From: an uncultured Eubacteriales bacterium | Lineage (GTDB): Bacteria > Bacillota > Clostridia > Oscillospirales > Acutalibacteraceae | Reading direction: 5' to 3' | NCBI GenBank assembly: GCA_951801675.1 | Contig: CATONX010000017.1 | Coordinates: forward strand, 1-51,508 | DNA: 51,508 nt | Shown: piece after piece, positions 36,042 through 44,261 of the stretch | How positions within the stretch are numbered: position 1 is the stretch's first letter | Layout of the letters: each line of letters starts with the position of its first letter | The notes under the pieces: model-generated | Told to the model about the DNA's origin: nothing | What the model saw: the letters and a program-made list of their open reading frames with translations, nothing else | Databases searched by the model: none | Made by a program: the position numbers and the translations under genes

Positions 36042-36214
36042 GTGCTGTGCCGGGGGAGAGAGCAGACGGGCTTGCATTGCCATAGGCGGCGCGATACGGG
36101 AAAGGAAAGATCACCTGCTTTTGGCGACGCAGCGCCAGCCCCGAGGAAAAAGATAAGGATAGCAAAAGCGGAGGAAAGCTGGTATACTTAGAAAAAAGAT
36201 AGGAGAAGTGCGGT

Positions 36215-36694
36215 ATGCGGATTTATGTGGATGCGGACGGCTGCCCGGTTGTGAATCAGGTGATTCGCCTGGCTGGACGCTTTGGCGTCCCAGTGGTGCT
36301 TGTCTGCGATACCGCCCATCAGTTTAACCGGCCCGGCTGCCAAGTGATCACCGTTTCCAAAGGGGCGGACAGCGCGGATTTTTCCCTGGTCAACCGTCTT
36401 CACCCCGGGGACTTGGCTGTGACGCAGGACTATGGCTTGGCCGCCATGTGCCTTGCCAGACGCGCCGTGCCCCTGAGCCAAGACGGAGTTCTCTATACAA
36501 AGGAGAACATTGACGGCCTTCTGGCGGCTCGGCATACCGCCCAGAAAATTCGACGGGGTGGCGGACGGCTCAAAGGCCCGCCCAAGCGTACCCCCAAGCA
36601 GGATGAAGACTTTGAGCGGACGCTGACGTCCCTGCTCAAAGAAATGCTAGCAAAGGAGCAAATCAATGGAGAAAAGAAAGATGGACCGGATTAA
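36215..36694 (+). CDS. DUF188 family protein (YaiI/YqxD)
   Basis: 159-residue member of the YaiI/YqxD (DUF188) family, a PIN-like fold of unknown function. Family features are the start MRIYVDADGCPVV, VSKGADSADFSLVNRL near 48, PGDLAVTQDYGLAAMCLARRAVPL near 64, and the basic stretch RRGGGRLKGPPKRT near 115. TAGGAG precedes the ATG by about 8 bases. Its 3' end overlaps the DUF896 gene by 29 bases, indicating an operon. Confidence 0.93.
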   Translation: MRIYVDADGCPVVNQVIRLAGRFGVPVVLVCDTAHQFNRPGCQVITVSKGADSADFSLVNRLHPGDLAVTQDYGLAAMCLARRAVPLSQDGVLYTKENIDGLLAARHTAQKIRRGGGRLKGPPKRTPKQDEDFERTLTSLLKEMLAKEQINGEKKDGPD

Positions 36695-36872
36695 TGAGCT
36701 GGCGAAAAAGTCCAGGGAAGAGGGCTTGAGCGAGGCCGAACGGCTCGAGCAAAAAGCCCTTCGCCAGGAATATGTGGATGCCTTCCGGCAGAGCCTGACC
36801 TCCCAACTGGATCGGGTGGTGCTCGTGGAGAAGGACGGCACGAAAATTCCCCTGAAGAAAAAAGAGTCTTAA
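36666..36872 (+). CDS. DUF896 family protein (YnzC-like)
   Basis: 68-residue helical protein of the DUF896/YnzC family; the Bacillus relative is linked to the SOS-region genes but has no settled function. The signature is RINELAKKSREEGLSEAERLEQKALRQEYVDAFR, two helices, followed by a basic tail. It begins inside the DUF188 gene, so translation is probably coupled. Confidence 0.92.
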   Translation: MEKRKMDRINELAKKSREEGLSEAERLEQKALRQEYVDAFRQSLTSQLDRVVLVEKDGTKIPLKKKES

Positions 36873-36881
36873 AAGCGAACG

Positions 36882-36917
36882 GCCCGGCAACGAAAACGAT
36901 CGTTGCCGGGCTGTTTT
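36882..36917. terminator. Terminator of the DUF188/DUF896 operon
   Basis: A 12-bp stem (36882-36893 with 36900-36911) followed by TTTTT on the plus strand. It may also serve the convergent kdpE operon. Confidence 0.88.
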
Positions 36918-36939
36918 TCTTTTTCTCGATCACTGCCGC

Positions 36940-37629
36940 TTACTCGTCCACAAACCGGTACCCGACTCCCACCTCGGTGAGAATGTAGCGGGGATGGGTG
37001 GTATCCTTCTCGATTTTGCGGCGGATGTTGGCCATAAACACCCGCAGGGACTGGGGTTCCTCCACGTTGCTGTACCCCCAGACCTGTTTGTTGATGAAGC
37101 TGTGTGTGAGCACCTTTCCGGCGTTGTCCACCAGCAAAACCAGCAGCTTATATTCAATCGGGGTCAGGTGGACTTCCTTGCCCTCCACAAACACCTTACG
37201 CTTTTCAAAGTCAATGGTCAGCGTGTCCAGAGTAAACACGCTGTTTCTGGCAACCTTAGGCTGGTGCTTGCGCAGCGCCACCCGGATGCGGGCCAGCAGC
37301 TCGTTGATATAAAAGGGTTTGGTAATGTAATCGTCCGCCCCCATGTCCAGCGCCTGCACCTTTTCTTTCTCCTGCCCTCTGGCCGATACCACGATCACCG
37401 GCACGTCGGAGGCGTCCCGGATCTGTTCGAGTACCGTAAGCCCGTCGATGTCCGGCAGCCCCAAATCCAGAAGGATCAGATCGGGGTTATTGGAAAGAAA
37501 GAGGGAAATCCCCTCTAAACCGGTGGCTGCCGTCTCGTGACGGTATCCGTTGGTCTTCAGGGAGATGGACAGAAAGTTCTGAATGTTTTTATCGTCCTCA
37601 ATGATGAGAATGTTGGATTCGTTATTCAT
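36940..37629 (-). CDS. kdpE: KdpE-type response regulator (OmpR family)
   Basis: 229-residue transcription factor. The receiver domain (about 1-120) has the acidic pair in IIEDDKN, the phospho-acceptor Asp in LILLDLGLPDIDG near 56, and Lys in YITKPF near 107. The C-terminal OmpR winged helix (about 130-225) has LTPIEYKLLVLLVDNAGKVLTH and VFMANIRRKIE. KdpE activates kdpFABC when potassium is scarce. It overlaps the short kinase gene upstream by 8 bases, so the two form an operon divergent from kdpFABC. The assignment rests on sequence and on this position. Confidence 0.93.
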   Translation of the reverse strand: MNNESNILIIEDDKNIQNFLSISLKTNGYRHETAATGLEGISLFLSNNPDLILLDLGLPDIDGLTVLEQIRDASDVPVIVVSARGQEKEKVQALDMGADDYITKPFYINELLARIRVALRKHQPKVARNSVFTLDTLTIDFEKRKVFVEGKEVHLTPIEYKLLVLLVDNAGKVLTHSFINKQVWGYSNVEEPQSLRVFMANIRRKIEKDTTHPRYILTEVGVGYRFVDE

Positions 37630-39166
37630 GCGGTTGCGCCTCCTTGTCTAGGGGAAGAGTGAAGCGGAAGGTAGCTCCGCCGTGGGCGTTGTTTTGCGCG
37701 GCGATTCTGCCGCCGTGGGCCTCTATGACCGACTTGCAGATGGACAGCCCCAACCCCACACCCCGGGAGGAATCCGACTTCTCCGTTCTTGAGGAGACAA
37801 AGCTTTCGAAGATGTGGGGAAGAAGGGCGGGATCGATCCCGCCGCCGTTGTCGGACACTTCGAACACCGCTTCATCCTTCTGGCGGAATACCCGCAGCAA
37901 AACTTGGCTGTCGGGCTTCGTGTGCTGAAAGGCGTTGTCCAGGAGGTTAACGAGCACCTGCACCATCAGATTGCCGTCCATAGGCACCAAAAGGAGCTCG
38001 TCGGGCATCTGGATGGAAAGCCGGCGTCCTCTTTGCTGCTTTGTGGCCCGGCCGCAGGCTTCGGATACGATGTCGTCCACCACCTCGTCCTGCTTTTGGA
38101 TGAGAAGCCGGCCATCCTGAATCCGGGTCATGTTCAGCAGGTTCTCCACCATATGATTGAGCCACATGGCGTCGCTGGTCATGTCGGACAAAAGGCTTTT
38201 GACCGTGTCCCGGTCCAGCTCGTCGAGAGATTGCGTCAGGAAGCTGGCTGACCCGGCAATACCGGTCAGCGGAGTGCGCAGGTCGTGGGAAATGGAACGC
38301 AGCAGATTGCTTCTCAGTTTTTCTTTTTCCATCTCCATCCGGCTTTCTTCCTGCTGGCGTCGCAGTTGCTCGCGCTCGATGGCCAGCGCCGCCTGGGACA
38401 GGACGGTATTGAAGAACAAGGAACGGTCCTCGCTCCATTTCTGCTCTCCCAGGTAAACCGACACCACTCCCAGCACGTGATCGCCGCTTTGCAGCGGGAG
38501 AAACTGCCAGCTGGAGTTTTTATAATGGCCAGTTCCGCAGCCGCAGGCTTCCTTATGGGAAAAGCACCATTTGGCCAGATCACGGTTCATATCAGCTACC
38601 TTCCCATCCTCTCCGAAGCAGGAGACGGCGCGAAGCCCCTGTCCATCCCTATCGCCAGTCTCCAGGTAAAGGATACACCGATACTGGTATTCGCTTAGAA
38701 TTTTTAGGGCGTGCAAGGCGATTTCCTTTACGCTTGTCAAATTCAGGTACCGTTTGCTGATTTCGTACAGCCGTCTGGCTTGGCGTTCGTTGCGCTTGGC
38801 CGTGTCCGCGTGCTGCTGGAGCCGTTTGGCCAGGGTGCCGGTGAGGGTGGAGATCACCAGGAAAATGACAAAGGTGATCAGGTAGTTGGGATCGCTTACC
38901 AGGAAGGTGAGAACCGGGTCGGTAAAGAAAAAGTTGAAGGCGAAGACGCACACCACCGAGGAAACAATTCCCCAGCCGTAGCCCTTTGTGCTGATGTTCA
39001 CCAGCAGCACCCCGGTCAGGTATACCATTAATATGTTTTCTTCCCGCACGCTTTCGAGCTGCTTAAAGCCGATGGAAATCAACGTGCAGGCAAGCAAAAC
39101 TCCTGCGGTCTTGAGAAAATTGAGCCAAAACCGGCTGACCGCCGAAACCGTCCTTTCCATATCCAT
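37622..39166 (-). CDS. Short KdpD-like sensor histidine kinase lacking the KdpD/USP input domains
   Basis: 514-residue membrane kinase. It starts with a DUF4118 four-helix membrane domain (about 17-110; YLTGVLLVNISTKGYGWGIVSSVV), then a GAF-like domain (about 140-270), a HisKA domain with phospho-acceptor His in ISHDLRTPLTG near 290, and an ATPase domain with LVNLLDNAFQHT, DNGGGIDP and GVGLGLSICKSVIEAHGG. The N-terminal P-loop and USP-type domains of true KdpD, which bind ATP and c-di-AMP, are absent. Co-transcribed with kdpE, it is probably the cognate kinase; a full KdpD lies at 44262. Confidence 0.9.
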   Translation of the reverse strand: MDMERTVSAVSRFWLNFLKTAGVLLACTLISIGFKQLESVREENILMVYLTGVLLVNISTKGYGWGIVSSVVCVFAFNFFFTDPVLTFLVSDPNYLITFVIFLVISTLTGTLAKRLQQHADTAKRNERQARRLYEISKRYLNLTSVKEIALHALKILSEYQYRCILYLETGDRDGQGLRAVSCFGEDGKVADMNRDLAKWCFSHKEACGCGTGHYKNSSWQFLPLQSGDHVLGVVSVYLGEQKWSEDRSLFFNTVLSQAALAIEREQLRRQQEESRMEMEKEKLRSNLLRSISHDLRTPLTGIAGSASFLTQSLDELDRDTVKSLLSDMTSDAMWLNHMVENLLNMTRIQDGRLLIQKQDEVVDDIVSEACGRATKQQRGRRLSIQMPDELLLVPMDGNLMVQVLVNLLDNAFQHTKPDSQVLLRVFRQKDEAVFEVSDNGGGIDPALLPHIFESFVSSRTEKSDSSRGVGLGLSICKSVIEAHGGRIAAQNNAHGGATFRFTLPLDKEAQPHE

Positions 39167-39246
39167 CCCCGTCCTTTCTGCAATGGTAGCACACCGATAT
39201 TATACACCGTTTTGCCATCCGGCAAAAAGCCATTCGGAAAACGGGG

Positions 39247-39304
39247 AATAAACACAAACGGGTTTTTGCGCGAAGACGACTGCAAAAACCCGTTTGTGTT
39301 TATT
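39247..39304. repeat. 23-bp perfect inverted repeat between the kdp operons
   Basis: Arms 39247-39269 and 39282-39304 are exact reverse complements around a 12-base loop. No T-run follows on either strand, so it is not a standard terminator. It sits between divergent kdpE/kinase and kdpFABC. A shorter TTTTGCC/GGCAAAA palindrome (39210-39227) lies near a minus-strand TATAAT (39204-39199) that may be the kinase promoter. Confidence 0.8.
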
Positions 39305-39449
39305 TGACTATATTCTATCACTGCAAGGATAAACCCGGTATAAAGAAGCGCACAGCACACATAAAGATTCCATTAAGATCAAAGGAAGGATGCAAGAACA
39401 TGAAAATCTTGCAAGCCTCTTAGCGAAGAAGGGGGAATCCGGGCTTAGC

Positions 39450-39515
39450 CTTAACGCAATCTTAACGTCCCAGAGCGCCACCTTCACACCGTTTTTACCG
39501 CAAAGGCTCTATAAT
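39450..39515 (+). promoter_or_regulatory. kdpFABC promoter with probable KdpE site
   Basis: Two direct repeats of CTTAACG at 39450-39456 and 39461-39467, 11 bases apart, match the one-helical-turn spacing of OmpR-family binding. A TATAAT at 39510-39515 has no acceptable -35, as expected for an activator-dependent promoter. The leader to kdpF is about 35 bases. Confidence 0.65.
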
Positions 39516-39555
39516 ACAACCTGTTCAACAAATAAACCGAAAAGGAGCAAGAAAA

Positions 39556-39645
39556 ATGGAAGCTGTAGTAGCCATCGCAGGCGTGCTGGCGCTTGCACTG
39601 CTTTCGTATTTGTTCTATGTACTGTTTCGAGGTGAGAAGCTATGA
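39556..39645 (+). CDS. kdpF: KdpF small subunit
   Basis: 29-residue hydrophobic peptide ([20 protein letters not shown] then YVLFRGEKL), one membrane helix, the typical KdpF size and composition. It stabilises the KdpFABC complex. AAGGAG lies 10 bases before the ATG, and its stop overlaps the kdpA start by 4 bases. Confidence 0.9.
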   Translation: MEAVVAIAGVLALALLSYLFYVLFRGEKL

Positions 39646-41327
39646 GCTATGTGATTATGCAGGACGTGGGGTTTCTGATTCTGCTCATCGGCCTTGGCAT
39701 TCCCTTGGGCATCTACATGTACAAGGTCATGCTTGGCAAAAAGGTTTTTCTCACCCGGGTCCTTCGTCCGGTGGAGAACGTCACCTATAAGATGATGGGC
39801 GTCAACCCCAACGAAGAAATGGGCGCGAAAAAATACGCGCTTTGTGCACTGGCGTTTTCCCTGTTTGGATTTCTTTTCTTGTTTTTGCTGCATCTGTGCC
39901 AGGGCTTTCTGCCGTTAAACCCGGAAGGCCTGCCCGGCACCAGCGCGGACTTGGCCTTTAACACCGCCTCCAGTTTTGTCACCAACACCAACTGGCAGGC
40001 GTATTCCGGCGAGTCCACCCTTTCTTACTTAACCCAGATGCTGGGTCTGGGCGTGCAGAACTTTGTTTCCGCCGCCACCGGCATCGCGGTGCTTTTCGCC
40101 CTCATCAAGGGCTTCACCCGCCGCCAGTGCAGAACCATCGGCAACTTTTGGGCGGACTTGATCCGCAGCACCGTCTACATCCTTCTGCCTCTCTCCCTGG
40201 TTGTAGCCGTGCTGCTGGTGTCGCAGGGCGTGGTGCAGACCTTCAGCTCCTATCACGACATCGTTACCCTGGAAGGCGCGGCCGGAAGCGTTCCGGTAGG
40301 CCCGGCGGCCAGCCAGATCGCGATCAAGCAGCTGGGTACCAACGGCGGCGGCTTCTTCGGGGTCAACTCCGCCTTCCCGCTGGAAAACCCCACCGCATTC
40401 TCGAACCTGCTGGAATGCTGGTCGATTTTCATCCTCCCGGTCGGCCTGTGCTTCTCCTTCGGCAAAGCGGTCAAGGACAGCAAGCAGGGCCGGGCGATTT
40501 TCCTTGCCATGCTTATTTTGTTCGTCGTCGCTCTCATCGGCGTTACGGCGGCCGAGCTTTTCACCGCGCCCCAGTTTGACGGCGCCGTGGTGTCTGGCAA
40601 CATGGAGGGCAAGGAAGTGCGAAACGGCGTAGGCGCTTCCAGCCTGTGGGCGGCGGTAACCACTGGCGCGTCCAACGGCTCGGTAAACTCCATGCACGAC
40701 AGTTTCACTCCGCTCGGCGGTATGATTCCCATGTTCCTCATGCAGCTGGGTGAAGTGGTCTTCGGCGGCGTGGGCTGCGGCCTCTACGGAATGCTGGCCT
40801 TTGCGCTGCTGGCGGTGTTCATCGCCGGCCTCATGGTGGGCCGTACTCCCGAGTACTTAGGAAAGAAGATCGAAGCCTTTGACATGAAGATGGTCTGCCT
40901 TGTGATTTTGGCTCCGCCGCTTCTCATGCTCATCGGCCCCATGCTCACCGTTATGAATCCTCAGACGCCGGAATGGCTTACAAACTCCGGCCCCCACGGA
41001 TTCTCGGAAATTCTCTATACCTATGCCTCCACCGGCGGCAACAACGGCAGTGCCTTTGCCGGTTTCAACGCGAACACCCCCTTCACCAACCTTCTTTCCG
41101 GCCTGGTTATGCTCATTGTCCGGTTTGTCCCCATGGTGGCGATTATCTTCCTAGGCGGCAACCTGGCGAAGAAAAAGATCGTGCCGGTCAGCGACGGAAC
41201 CCTCTCCACCTCCAACGGCATGTTTGTGGGACTTCTGATTGCCGTCGTCATCTTGGTGGGTGCTCTGAGCTTCCTGCCGGCGCTGGCTCTGGGTCCGATT
41301 GCCGAATTCTTTACAACCTTAGGTTAA
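39642..41327 (+). CDS. kdpA: Potassium-transporting ATPase subunit A
   Basis: 561-residue channel-like subunit that binds potassium, with about ten membrane helices and four selectivity-filter repeats. Visible filters are [13 protein letters not shown] near 110, [15 protein letters not shown] near 230, [16 protein letters not shown] near 345 and [14 protein letters not shown] near 465. The length is standard. It begins inside the kdpF stop and ends 12 bases before kdpB. With KdpB it forms the high-affinity potassium pump. Confidence 0.98.
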   Translation: MSYVIMQDVGFLILLIGLGIPLGIYMYKVMLGKKVFLTRVLRPVENVTYKMMGVNPNEEMGAKKYALCALAFSLFGFLFLFLLHLCQGFLPLNPEGLPGTSADLAFNTASSFVTNTNWQAYSGESTLSYLTQMLGLGVQNFVSAATGIAVLFALIKGFTRRQCRTIGNFWADLIRSTVYILLPLSLVVAVLLVSQGVVQTFSSYHDIVTLEGAAGSVPVGPAASQIAIKQLGTNGGGFFGVNSAFPLENPTAFSNLLECWSIFILPVGLCFSFGKAVKDSKQGRAIFLAMLILFVVALIGVTAAELFTAPQFDGAVVSGNMEGKEVRNGVGASSLWAAVTTGASNGSVNSMHDSFTPLGGMIPMFLMQLGEVVFGGVGCGLYGMLAFALLAVFIAGLMVGRTPEYLGKKIEAFDMKMVCLVILAPPLLMLIGPMLTVMNPQTPEWLTNSGPHGFSEILYTYASTGGNNGSAFAGFNANTPFTNLLSGLVMLIVRFVPMVAIIFLGGNLAKKKIVPVSDGTLSTSNGMFVGLLIAVVILVGALSFLPALALGPIAEFFTTLG

Positions 41328-41339
41328 AGGGGGATCACG

Positions 41340-43397
41340 ATGAAACAGACCCATTCGAAAAAAGACATCTATCTGGATGCGGCAGGGCAGTCGTTTCGCA
41401 AGCTGTCTCCCCGCATTCAGATGAAAAACCCGGTGATGCTGGTGGTCTACATCGGCGCCATCTTTATCACCGCCCTGTATTTCCTCACCTTTGCCGGCGT
41501 CAAGGACGGCGAAGGCTGGTATGTGCTCACCATTGCGTTCCTCCTTTGGTTTACCGTGCTGTTTGCAAACTTTGCGGAAGCCATCGCAGAGGGCCGCGGC
41601 CGGGCGCAGGCGGATGCCCTGCGCCGGTCCCGCCGGGACTGCAAGGCCAAAAAGCTCAAAGAGCCCCGGCCCGGCGCAGACTATACCGAGGTGCTTTCCA
41701 ATGAATTGAAACCCGGCGACGTAGTGCTGGTAAGCGCCGGCGAACAGGTGCCCATGGACGGCGAAGTCATCGAAGGCGTCGCCTCGGTGGACGAAAGCGC
41801 CATCACCGGCGAGTCGGCCCCGGTCATTCGTGAGTCTGGCGGCGACCGCAGCGCGGTCACCGGCGGCACCACGGTGGTGTCCGACTGGCTGGTGGTCAAG
41901 GTTACCGCCCAGGCGGGCAACAGCTTCCTGGATAAAATGATCGCCATGGTGGAGGGAGCCTCCCGCAAAAAGACTCCCAACGAAATCGCCCTGCAGATTT
42001 TGCTGGTGACCCTGACCATCATCTTCCTGGCGGTGGCGGCCACCCTGCTGCCCTTCTCTGAGTTTGCAAGCGAGCAGGCCGGGGAAGGCAGTGCCGTCTC
42101 CCTGACGAACATTGTCGCTCTCCTTGTCTGCCTGGCACCCACCACCATCGGCGCCCTCCTTTCCTCCATCGGCATCGCCGGCATGAGCCGTTTAAACCAG
42201 GCCAACGTCCTGGCCATGAGCGGCCGTGCCATCGAAGCGGCGGGAGATGTGGACGTGCTGCTTTTGGATAAGACCGGCACCATCACCCTGGGAAACCGCC
42301 AGGCCAGCGAATTCCTTCCGGTTTGTGGTGTCACCGAGCGGGAATTAGCCGACGCTGCCCAGCTTTCCTCCTTGGCGGACGAAACGGCGGAAGGACGCAG
42401 CATCGTGGTTTTGGCCAAGGAACGCTTTGACATCCGGGGCCGGGACCTGTCGGATAAACACGCGAAATTCATCGAGTTCTCAGCCCAAACCCGCATGAGC
42501 GGCGTGGACCTCTGTGGAGATGAGATCCGCAAAGGCGCCGCCGACGCGGTAAAAGCCTACGTAGAGCAAAAGGGCGGGGAATACCCCCAGGAATGTAGGA
42601 CCATGGTCGAGCAGGTGGCAAACGCCGGCGGCACGCCCTTGGTGGTCGCCAGAAACGGCAAGGTGCTGGGCGTGGTGTACCTCAAGGACATTGTCAAAAA
42701 CGGCGTCAAGGAAAAGTTTGAGGACCTGCGCAAGATCGGCATCAAGACCATCATGATCACCGGTGACAATCCCATGACCGCCGCCGCCATCGCCGCGGAA
42801 GCGGGTGTGGACGACTTTATGGCGGAGGCCACCCCGGAAACCAAGCTCGAGCTCATCCGCCAGTACCAAAAGGAAGGCCATCTGGTCGCCATGACCGGCG
42901 ACGGCACCAACGACGCCCCGGCCCTGGCCCAGGCGGACGTGGCGGTCGCTATGAACTCCGGTACCCAGGCGGCCAAGGAAGCGGGCAACATGGTGGACCT
43001 GGATTCCAGCCCCACCAAACTCATTGAAGTGGTGCGCATCGGCAAGCAGCTTCTGATGACCCGCGGCGCCTTGACCACCTTCTCCATCGCCAACGACGTG
43101 GCCAAGTACTTCGCCATCATTCCGGTGCTCTTCGCGGGGATTTTCCCCCAGCTTGCGGCTCTCAACTTTATGCATCTGACCAGCGCCACCTCTGCCATCC
43201 TGTCGGCGGTCATCTATAACGCCCTGATCATCGTGGCGCTCATCCCCTTGTCCTTGAAGGGCGTCAAGTACCGGGAGGTTTCCGCCGGCAAGATGCTAAA
43301 ACGCAACGTGCTTATCTACGGCCTGGGCGGAATCGTCGCTCCCTTTCTCGCCATCAAACTGATCGATATAATTCTGACCTTCTTCGGCATCGTATAA
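41340..43397 (+). CDS. kdpB: Potassium-transporting P-type ATPase subunit B
   Basis: 685-residue P-type ATPase driving KdpA. Motifs in order: TGES in the actuator domain (156-159, Ser159 at the inhibitory phosphorylation site), the membrane motif [15 protein letters not shown] (about 264-278), phosphorylated Asp310 in [13 protein letters not shown], and the hinge [21 protein letters not shown] near 520. The length is standard. GGGGGATC precedes the ATG, 12 bases after kdpA. No damage was seen. Confidence 0.98.
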   Translation: MKQTHSKKDIYLDAAGQSFRKLSPRIQMKNPVMLVVYIGAIFITALYFLTFAGVKDGEGWYVLTIAFLLWFTVLFANFAEAIAEGRGRAQADALRRSRRDCKAKKLKEPRPGADYTEVLSNELKPGDVVLVSAGEQVPMDGEVIEGVASVDESAITGESAPVIRESGGDRSAVTGGTTVVSDWLVVKVTAQAGNSFLDKMIAMVEGASRKKTPNEIALQILLVTLTIIFLAVAATLLPFSEFASEQAGEGSAVSLTNIVALLVCLAPTTIGALLSSIGIAGMSRLNQANVLAMSGRAIEAAGDVDVLLLDKTGTITLGNRQASEFLPVCGVTERELADAAQLSSLADETAEGRSIVVLAKERFDIRGRDLSDKHAKFIEFSAQTRMSGVDLCGDEIRKGAADAVKAYVEQKGGEYPQECRTMVEQVANAGGTPLVVARNGKVLGVVYLKDIVKNGVKEKFEDLRKIGIKTIMITGDNPMTAAAIAAEAGVDDFMAEATPETKLELIRQYQKEGHLVAMTGDGTNDAPALAQADVAVAMNSGTQAAKEAGNMVDLDSSPTKLIEVVRIGKQLLMTRGALTTFSIANDVAKYFAIIPVLFAGIFPQLAALNFMHLTSATSAILSAVIYNALIIVALIPLSLKGVKYREVSAGKMLKRNVLIYGLGGIVAPFLAIKLIDIILTFFGIV

Positions 43398-43412
43398 AGG
43401 AGGAAAACAAGC

Positions 43413-44069
43413 ATGGAGAAAACACAAGTGCCCGCCAAGAAGGAAAAAATGCGGGTTTTAAAACCGGCGCTCATCTGCGTGCTGGTGCTTACCCTGCTGT
43501 GCGGCGTGATTTATCCGCTCCTGGTGACCGGCATTTCCCAGCTGTTCTTCCACGACCAGGCAAACGGCAGTATCATCACCGTGACCCTGAAAAAGGATTT
43601 GACCGTCACCACCACCGACGAAGAAACCGGAGAGGAATCCACCCAGGTCTATCCGGCCGGGGAAACGGTGGCCATCGGTTCGGCCTACATGGGACAGGAA
43701 TTCACGAGCCCCCAGTACCTGATCGGCCGGCCCACTCCCGGCGCGCCCACCAACCTTTCCCCGGAAAGCGAGGAGCATGCGCAGATGGTGCAGGAGCGCA
43801 TCGACTTCTTTCATGAGCTCGATCCTTCCAACACCGCCGACATTCCCATGGACCTGCTGACCGTTTCCGGCAGCGGCGTGGACCCGCAGATTTCTCCCGA
43901 AGCGGCCGAATATCAAGTCAGCCGTCTGGCGAGGGAGCGGGGCATGAGCGAGGAGGATGTGCGCAAGATGATCCAAAAGCATACCTCCGGCCGTTTCCTG
44001 TGGATCTTCGGGGAACCGGCGGTCAACGTATTGCTGGTAAACCTGGAGCTGGACGGATACATTGCCTAG
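43413..44069 (+). CDS. kdpC: Potassium-transporting ATPase subunit C
   Basis: 218-residue accessory subunit with one N-terminal membrane helix (about 14-38; LICVLVLTLLCGVIYPLLVTG) and a soluble domain. Family hallmarks are IGSAYMGQEFTSPQYLIGRPTP, LTVSGSGVDPQISPEAAEYQVSRLARERGM, and the ending FGEPAVNVLLVNLELD. An extra stretch of about 20 residues (EETGEESTQVYPAGETVA) precedes the GSA motif, seen in Clostridial KdpC. AAAGGAGG precedes the ATG. Confidence 0.97.
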   Translation: MEKTQVPAKKEKMRVLKPALICVLVLTLLCGVIYPLLVTGISQLFFHDQANGSIITVTLKKDLTVTTTDEETGEESTQVYPAGETVAIGSAYMGQEFTSPQYLIGRPTPGAPTNLSPESEEHAQMVQERIDFFHELDPSNTADIPMDLLTVSGSGVDPQISPEAAEYQVSRLARERGMSEEDVRKMIQKHTSGRFLWIFGEPAVNVLLVNLELDGYIA

Positions 44070-44085
44070 CCGTTTCGCCGTACCC

Positions 44086-44227
44086 GCCGCCTTTGTACTT
44101 TTCTAAAAGCGCAAAGGCGGCACGTTTATAATCACATCCGGCTTGTGTTCTTCGCCCGGGCATTTTTGCCCCAAGGAGCGCGAAGCCGGCCGGCAGAGCG
44201 CTTTGAATGAACAAGAGTTCAAAGCGC
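44086..44227 (+). other. Two hairpins between kdpC and kdpD
   Basis: GCCGCCTTTG/CAAAGGCGGC (44086-44095 with 44112-44121) and GCGCTTTGAA/TTCAAAGCGC (44198-44207 with 44218-44227). Neither is followed by a strong T-run, so they may process or attenuate the message rather than end it. Confidence 0.5.
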
Positions 44228-44261
44228 GCTTTGTCATTTGCTAAGAGAGGGGATGACCGCT

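Noticed and set aside
39305-39555. A c-di-AMP (ydaO-type) riboswitch before kdpFABC
   Set aside because: None of the conserved core segments could be found; the region reads as a promoter with a KdpE-like site.
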